Assembly (NCBI RefSeq): GCF_018687555.1
Contig: NZ_CP061296.1
Span: 186,001 to 250,000 of the forward strand
Source: Polynucleobacter sp. MWH-P3-07-1
Lineage (GTDB): Bacteria > Pseudomonadota > Gammaproteobacteria > Burkholderiales > Burkholderiaceae
DNA length: 64,000 nucleotides
Reading direction: 5' to 3'
The notes beneath the pieces were generated by a model, which was not told the origin of the DNA, ran no database searches, and saw nothing but the letters and a program-made list of their open reading frames with translations. The translations under genes and the position numbers were made by a program. Below, in pieces: positions 59,082-64,000 of the stretch (its first letter is position 1; each line of letters begins with the position of its first letter).

Positions 59082-59837
59082 TTAGTCGGGATACTGCACT
59101 AATTGCCAAGGCAATTTTCTGGTAAATGCACTTTTAAGTTTTTTCTTAGCAAGGTGATAGTAAAGTTCACCATGTGATTTTTCATAGAGAACATTTTCTA
59201 CAAAATGGAGAAAAGAAGTATCAATTGAATGTATCTCCGAAGCATGCTCTACTAACTTAGTCCAGTCGTAAATATTTTGCGTTGCAGGGTAAATTTCAAT
59301 AACTTTCAAATTCGAGGGATTATCAATCTTGAGTGGGTAAGTGTTATTGCCAGATTCTGTCCTGCAGACCAGCATATAGGCCTGATTGTCTGCATTGAGT
59401 TGTTTGAAGAGTTCCTCGGATCTCGGACCCGCTGGCACTGCAGACTTGGTCCAGCGATAGTCAAATGGAATGCCATATTCCTTGTAAAAAGATTCATCAA
59501 AACGTTTGATATCAATATTATGAATACCGATAGTTTGGTATGTGGCGTTAAGAAAATTCGCCAATTGTCTTGCCTCGCGACCGCTTGTAACAACGGTTGG
59601 AAAAATATTTTTTGAGCTTTCCAGCATCCAAGTAATGGAGTGGAAGTACTGTGGTAAGCAAGCAAGATAGTAGCGAATACCTGGATTATCCTCGGCGATT
59701 GCTCTCATCAAACCCAGGCAGATCAGATTATCTCCAAGTCCAAAGTGAGCTTCTATTAGGACAACATTTTTTTGTCGCCTTGAGAATAGATGCTTTAAGG
59801 CGCGCTTAAAGTTGGACTGATGAAAAGCGTTAAACAT
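59082..59837 (-). CDS. Uncharacterised protein of the polysaccharide locus
   Basis: A 251-residue protein. VVLIEAHFGLGDNLICLGLM resembles the start of GT9-type (heptosyltransferase-like) GT-B enzymes, and the end has VEHASEIHSIDTSFLHFVEN, similar to the terminal helix region of that fold. It is short for GT9 and lacks a clear C-terminal donor motif. Its start overlaps the stop of the upstream DUF6492 gene by 8 bases, and the GT10-like gene follows 20 bases downstream, so the three form one operon. Confidence 0.5.
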   Translation of the reverse strand: MFNAFHQSNFKRALKHLFSRRQKNVVLIEAHFGLGDNLICLGLMRAIAEDNPGIRYYLACLPQYFHSITWMLESSKNIFPTVVTSGREARQLANFLNATYQTIGIHNIDIKRFDESFYKEYGIPFDYRWTKSAVPAGPRSEELFKQLNADNQAYMLVCRTESGNNTYPLKIDNPSNLKVIEIYPATQNIYDWTKLVEHASEIHSIDTSFLHFVENVLYEKSHGELYYHLAKKKLKSAFTRKLPWQLVQYPD

Positions 59838-60717
59838 GTCTATTTAGATTCTTATTAAAAAGAGAGGCCAGAGTTATTTTAAAGAAGTAGGGAATAGTAA
59901 CCTTGGTAAAGTAGGGTTTAGGCCTTTCCCATTTCTCAAAACTAATAAAGTCGTATTGACTTGAGAGCTCTTGTGCCTTCTTGGGGCTTAAAAATGCCAC
60001 GTGATTCAGTAGGGTATTGCCGAAGCGCCACCATGGCCTATCACTATAAGTCACCTGATCTGCATAGTGATGAGAGATGTAGGTTCCAAGTGTTTCATAT
60101 TCACTAAAACTATTGGGCTTCTCAAAATCAATTTGACTCAGAACAGCTTCGACCCATGGAAGGTGAAATTTCTCCTCCAGTGATGCGCACAGGTCATTTA
60201 GCCAAGCTACCTTCACCGGAAAGCATTGAGCAATAAAAGAGAAAGCTACTTTTTTATTGAGTCCAGTGAGTTTTTGAATTGTCTCAAAGTAAGGCAGATG
60301 ATTCTCGGCACTCTTGTAGTACATTAATTTGCCATTAGAGTCGATGAAATTGAGTGTATGGATGGGGGCGGTATCGGCATCCCAGATTAAAACAATATCC
60401 TCAGGCGCATTGTCTTGAACGGCTAGCAATTTAATAAACTGCTGTAAATACCAGCCGAACTGACTCTTTTTATCCTCAGGCAGTAAATTTCTTAATTGCT
60501 GACTAAATAGTTTGGTGTATTTTGATTCGCCGTCTACCTGAAACTGAGAGGGGGATCTTTTAATAAACTCTGGGATTTCCTGATCAGGAACAATGACCCG
60601 ATATCTCCTCGAAGCAATATTTTGAACAATAAAGCCAGAAGTCACTTCCCAGGCTTCAATATCTTTGAGGCAACAAACGGAGACTAGCTCACTAATTTTA
60701 GGGGGTTTTTCAGGCAT
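59830..60717 (-). CDS. DUF6492 family protein, putative glycosyltransferase
   Basis: A 295-residue protein. KKSQFGWYLQQFIKLLAVQD and VLIWDADTAPIHTLNF (a DAD motif in DXD position) are typical of DUF6492, a GT-A-like family of polysaccharide loci; NSFSEYETLGTYISHHY is another conserved patch. The function is not established. It is the first of three minus-strand genes and is divergent from rfbB with 39 bases between them. Confidence 0.7.
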   Translation of the reverse strand: MPEKPPKISELVSVCCLKDIEAWEVTSGFIVQNIASRRYRVIVPDQEIPEFIKRSPSQFQVDGESKYTKLFSQQLRNLLPEDKKSQFGWYLQQFIKLLAVQDNAPEDIVLIWDADTAPIHTLNFIDSNGKLMYYKSAENHLPYFETIQKLTGLNKKVAFSFIAQCFPVKVAWLNDLCASLEEKFHLPWVEAVLSQIDFEKPNSFSEYETLGTYISHHYADQVTYSDRPWWRFGNTLLNHVAFLSPKKAQELSSQYDFISFEKWERPKPYFTKVTIPYFFKITLASLFNKNLNRHV

Positions 60718-60756
60718 AATTTGGATGATAAACCTTAATAAATTAGGCTACTAGCA

Positions 60757-61815
60757 ATGATATTAGTGACTGGGGGCGCCGGTTTTATTGGCGGAAATTT
60801 TGTTTTAGACTGGTTGGCCAATCCCAGGGCTGAAGGCATTGTGAATCTGGATAAATTGACCTATGCAGGTAATTTAGCCACCGTAGATTCTCTAAAGCAT
60901 GATTCACGACATCTTTTCATTCATGGGGATATTGGTGATAAAGAGTTGGTTGCTAATTTACTCAAAAAACATCAGCCTCGAGCGATTATCAATTTTGCTG
61001 CAGAAAGCCACGTCGACCGCTCAATTCATGGTCCAGCAGAGTTTATTGAAACCAATATCTTAGGAACATTTAATTTATTGGAGTGCGCCAGAGAATACTG
61101 GAGCAAGCTAGACAAAACTACTCAAGAACAATTTCGCTTCCATCATGTTTCAACAGATGAAGTCTATGGCTCGCTTTCACTGACAGATCCAGCGTTCACT
61201 GAAACCAATCCTTACGAACCCAATAGCCCTTACTCAGCTTCTAAAGCTGCTTCAGATCATTTGGTGCGAGCTTGGTTTCATACCTATGGCTTGCCAGTGA
61301 TAACGACCAATTGCTCTAATAACTACGGCCCGTATCACTTTCCAGAGAAGTTGATTCCCCTAGTAATTCTCAACGCACTCGCAGGAAAGCCTTTACCGAT
61401 TTATGGCGATGGTCAACAAATTCGTGACTGGTTGTATGTCGGAGATCATTGTTCAGCAATCCGCCAGGTTTTAGCGAAAGGTAAGTTAGGTGAGACCTAT
61501 AACATCGGTGGCTGGAACGAAAAACCCAATATCGAAGTGGTGAAGGCGATCTGTCAAATTCTGGATGAGCTGAAGCCTCGCGCCGATGGCAAGTCATATG
61601 CTGAACAGATTACCTTTGTTAAAGACCGCCCAGGCCATGATCGTCGTTATGCCATTGATGCCAGTAAAGTGGAGCGAGAGCTAGGCTGGCGCCCGGCGGA
61701 AACCTTTGATACCGGTATTCGGAAAACAGTGCAATGGTATTTGAATAATCCAGTATGGGTTGAGGGAGTCGTGAGTGGCTCTTACCGTGACTGGTTGCAA
61801 AAACAATATCAATAA
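60757..61815 (+). CDS. rfbB: dTDP-glucose 4,6-dehydratase
   Basis: A 352-residue extended SDR enzyme, second step of dTDP-L-rhamnose synthesis. [12 protein letters not shown] (5-16) binds [28 protein letters not shown] (catalytic Asp-Glu) and [16 protein letters not shown] (Tyr and Lys) follow, with [15 protein letters not shown]. It opens the rfbBDAC operon; rfbD starts 4 bases after its stop. Confidence 0.97.
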   Translation: MILVTGGAGFIGGNFVLDWLANPRAEGIVNLDKLTYAGNLATVDSLKHDSRHLFIHGDIGDKELVANLLKKHQPRAIINFAAESHVDRSIHGPAEFIETNILGTFNLLECAREYWSKLDKTTQEQFRFHHVSTDEVYGSLSLTDPAFTETNPYEPNSPYSASKAASDHLVRAWFHTYGLPVITTNCSNNYGPYHFPEKLIPLVILNALAGKPLPIYGDGQQIRDWLYVGDHCSAIRQVLAKGKLGETYNIGGWNEKPNIEVVKAICQILDELKPRADGKSYAEQITFVKDRPGHDRRYAIDASKVERELGWRPAETFDTGIRKTVQWYLNNPVWVEGVVSGSYRDWLQKQYQ

Positions 61816-61819
61816 TCGA

Positions 61820-62776
61820 ATGAAAGTTCTCGTATTCGGAGCGGGCGGCCAGCTGGGTAAAGCTTTTCATGCCTTACTGAGCGCACGTAAAGACTTGGAC
61901 GTGAAGTATGTTGGTCGCGCTGAATGCGATCTGACTGATCGATTGGCAATGACCCAGGTATTGGAGCAATCGCAAGCGCAGCTCATCATTAATGCGGCGG
62001 CTTACACAGCAGTGGATCAGGCTGAAGCTGATGCTGAGTCAGCATATGCTGTCAATGCCCTCGCTCCTGAATTGATGGCTCAGTATGCCGCTAAACATAA
62101 GGCGACCTTTCTGCATTACTCAACCGATTATGTATTTGATGGCAGTAAGTCAGGCTTTTATCTCGAAGATGATGTCTGCAATCCTCTGGGGGTCTACGGT
62201 AAGAGTAAGCGGGCTGGTGAAGTAGCGATTCAAAAAGTATTTGAGAGTAGTCCAGCAGGGCAGTACGCTATTTTGCGAACCAGCTGGGTATATGGTGATG
62301 GTGGTAATTTCATCCGTACTATTTTGCGCTTAGCTAAAGAGCGTGAAGAGCTCAAAGTGATCAATGATCAATATGGTGTACCCACTAGCGCCGCTTGGTT
62401 AGCCTGTATTAGCTTAGAGCTTGTTTTAGATGCGCATTCACAGATCAAGACCTTTCCGTCGGGTATTTACCATGCGGTTCCTGCAGGTGAAACAACTTGG
62501 TATGGTTTGGCAACTCAAGTCCTTCATAGCGCGATCGAGGCTGGCATGGTCCTGAAGCTGAAACCAGAGGCGGTCATACCGATTCCCGCGATTGAGTACC
62601 CACTGCCTGCTCCAAGACCTCAAAATTCGAGGATGGCAACGAACAAACTACGTTCGATCTTGACACACCAAAATACTGATATTGCAAACTCTTATAATGA
62701 TATGACTACGGGAAACCCTTTTCCGGATTGGAAAAAAATGGTTCAAAAATATGTCAAAAGTTTGTGTGCAAAGTAG
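61820..62776 (+). CDS. rfbD: dTDP-4-dehydrorhamnose reductase
   Basis: A 318-residue reductase, last step of dTDP-L-rhamnose synthesis. The ATG at 61820 (MKVLVFGAGGQLGKAFHALL) is preferred over the frame start at 61775 inside rfbB. Motifs are NAAAYTAVDQAE, FLHYSTDYVFDGS, YGKSKRAGE and RTSWVYG. The C-terminal end RPQNSRMATNKL is typical for the family. rfbA follows after 25 bases. Confidence 0.96.
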   Translation: MKVLVFGAGGQLGKAFHALLSARKDLDVKYVGRAECDLTDRLAMTQVLEQSQAQLIINAAAYTAVDQAEADAESAYAVNALAPELMAQYAAKHKATFLHYSTDYVFDGSKSGFYLEDDVCNPLGVYGKSKRAGEVAIQKVFESSPAGQYAILRTSWVYGDGGNFIRTILRLAKEREELKVINDQYGVPTSAAWLACISLELVLDAHSQIKTFPSGIYHAVPAGETTWYGLATQVLHSAIEAGMVLKLKPEAVIPIPAIEYPLPAPRPQNSRMATNKLRSILTHQNTDIANSYNDMTTGNPFPDWKKMVQKYVKSLCAK

Positions 62777-62801
62777 TCCAATCGATTTTTAAGGATAGGT
62801 A

Positions 62802-63728
62802 ATGAGCTTAAAGCGTAAAGGCATCATTTTGGCTGGAGGTTCGGGTACGCGTTTGTATCCAGTGACTCAAGCAGTATCTAAACAGCTCATGCCGGTTTAC
62901 GACAAGCCCATGGTTTATTACCCACTCAGCACCCTGATGCTGGCTGGCATTCGAGATATCTTATTGATTTCCACGCCGCACGATACACCCCGCTTTTCTG
63001 AGTTATTAGGCGATGGGTCTCAGTGGGGCTTAAACATTGAGTATTGTGTTCAACCCTCACCAGACGGATTGGCGCAAGCCTTTACTTTAGGCAAGCATTT
63101 CATTAATGGACATCCCAGCGCTTTAGTGTTGGGCGATAATATTTTCTATGGCCATGAATTAGTGGATCAGTTAGATAGTGCCAATGAGCGCACCAGTGGC
63201 GCAACCGTGTTTGCTTATCACGTCAATGACCCTGAGCGTTATGGTGTAGTGGAGTTTGATCAGGCCTACAAAGCCCTCTCGATTGAAGAAAAGCCACTGA
63301 AGCCCAGAAGTAATTACGCTGTTACCGGCCTCTATTTTTACGACAATCAAGTCTGCGATATTGCTGCATCTATTAAGCCTAGCGCCCGCGGTGAATTAGA
63401 AATCACCGATGTCAATCGCGTCTATTTAGAGAAGCAAGAGTTGAGTGTCGAAATTATGGGGCGTGGGTTTGCTTGGCTCGACACTGGTACGCATGATTCT
63501 TTGTTAGATGCAGCAGGATTTATTGCCACCTTACAAAAACGTCAAGGACTCATGGTAGCTTGTCCCGAAGAGATTGCTTATCGTCAGGGCTGGGTTAGTG
63601 CAGAAGCTGTTGCAAAGGTGGCGGCGCAACTCAGTAAAAATAGTTATGGTCAATATCTGAGTAAGATTTTGAATGAACTGAATACTGCATCTCAGCCCAT
63701 CGGCCTATCTGCTAAGAAAGTGCGCTAA
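62802..63728 (+). CDS. rfbA: Glucose-1-phosphate thymidylyltransferase
   Basis: A 308-residue nucleotidyltransferase that makes dTDP-glucose, first step of the rhamnose pathway. [20 protein letters not shown] is the nucleotide-binding N-terminus; [42 protein letters not shown] and [12 protein letters not shown] complete the family pattern. Its stop overlaps the start of rfbC (TAATG at 63726-63730). Confidence 0.97.
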   Translation: MSLKRKGIILAGGSGTRLYPVTQAVSKQLMPVYDKPMVYYPLSTLMLAGIRDILLISTPHDTPRFSELLGDGSQWGLNIEYCVQPSPDGLAQAFTLGKHFINGHPSALVLGDNIFYGHELVDQLDSANERTSGATVFAYHVNDPERYGVVEFDQAYKALSIEEKPLKPRSNYAVTGLYFYDNQVCDIAASIKPSARGELEITDVNRVYLEKQELSVEIMGRGFAWLDTGTHDSLLDAAGFIATLQKRQGLMVACPEEIAYRQGWVSAEAVAKVAAQLSKNSYGQYLSKILNELNTASQPIGLSAKKVR

Positions 63729-64000
63729 TGACTGGCAGTGGAAAAATTCAGATTACATCAACTGCGATTCATGATGTTCTTGTGCTAGAGCCTAAAGTGT
63801 TCGGCGATGAACGCGGTTGGTTTACTGAGTCCTTTAATGCAGAGGACTTTGCCCAAGCCACTGGCCTTAATCTCGATTTTGTTCAAGATAACCATTCATT
63901 CTCTCGGCAGTGGACTTTGCGCGGTCTGCACTATCAACTCGAGAAGACTCAGGGTAAATTGGTCAGAGTGCTTGCAGGTAGCGTATTTGACGTGGCGGTG
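63728..64000 (+). CDS. rfbC: dTDP-4-dehydrorhamnose 3,5-epimerase, 5' part (cut by window end)
   Basis: The first 91 codons of rfbC are visible, open to the window end. The start [20 protein letters not shown] is followed by GDERGWFTESFNAEDFAQ, VQDNHSFSRQWTLRGLHYQ with the catalytic His, and KLVRVLAGSVFDVAV, all standard for RmlC. It overlaps rfbA by one base. Confidence 0.95.
   Translation, partial: MTGSGKIQITSTAIHDVLVLEPKVFGDERGWFTESFNAEDFAQATGLNLDFVQDNHSFSRQWTLRGLHYQLEKTQGKLVRVLAGSVFDVAV

Overview
The window looks like a chromosomal segment of a small-genome betaproteobacterium (Burkholderiales), most likely Polynucleobacter or a close relative. This is inferred from gene order (obgE-proB-CNP1-rppH-proS-ffh-ccsA-ampD, and leuS-lptE-holA-proA), from protein content such as a lysine/alanine-rich histone H1-like protein, a TonB-like protein and DUF6492 proteins, from the moderate GC content judged by eye, and from very tight packing with many overlapping start and stop codons. 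No tRNA, rRNA, CRISPR array, insertion sequence or prophage was seen.

Layout. 1-7 kb: end of obgE, a short proB, CNP1-like lipoprotein, rppH, proS, ffh, a CcsA-like cytochrome assembly protein, and a fusion of a PP0621-type membrane anchor with an AmpD amidase. 7-11.6 kb: class Ia ribonucleotide reductase nrdAB with NrdR-like boxes upstream and a strong terminator downstream. 11.8-12.2 kb: histone H1-like gene whose conserved C-terminus lies in the -1 frame behind an A AAA AAG slippery site. 12.2-17.9 kb (minus strand): PfkB kinase, a PrmA-DUF3426 fusion, accC, accB, aroQ, and a TlpA-like thioredoxin. 17.9-24.6 kb: mpl, an SDR reductase, an RNB ribonuclease, a TonB-like protein, aroE, mtgA. 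24.6-28.5 kb: pyrF, corA, pncC, pgpA, thiL. 28.6-36 kb: maeB, barstar-family protein, rsmE, tkt, gapA, fur. 36-46.7 kb: bamE, dapB, leuS, lptE, holA, proA, hemJ, a THUMP methyltransferase, rubredoxin, hemL. 46.7-51.6 kb: apaH, phrB, yqgE, ruvX, pyrR, pyrB.

51.6-64 kb is the accessory part: a surface-polysaccharide locus with several glycosyltransferase-like genes on both strands (a GT4-like protein, two DUF6492 proteins, GT25, GT2, a GT10 fucosyltransferase-like protein, and two unassigned ones), an OafA-type acyltransferase with a C-terminal SGNH domain, and the dTDP-L-rhamnose pathway rfbB-rfbD-rfbA-rfbC, the last cut by the window edge. The middle of this locus is visibly richer in A+T than the core.

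Functionally the core genes cover nucleotide supply (nrdAB, pyrF, pyrRB), fatty acid initiation (accBC), cell wall recycling and synthesis (ampD, mpl, mtgA, dapB), outer-membrane assembly (bamE, lptE), central carbon metabolism (maeB, tkt, gapA), heme (hemL, hemJ) and translation (proS, leuS, rsmE, ffh). The most notable observation is the candidate -1 frameshift in the histone-like gene. Next are two unusual domain fusions, a pair of AT-rich palindromes after maeB, and a GAPDH lacking the NAD-selecting aspartate.
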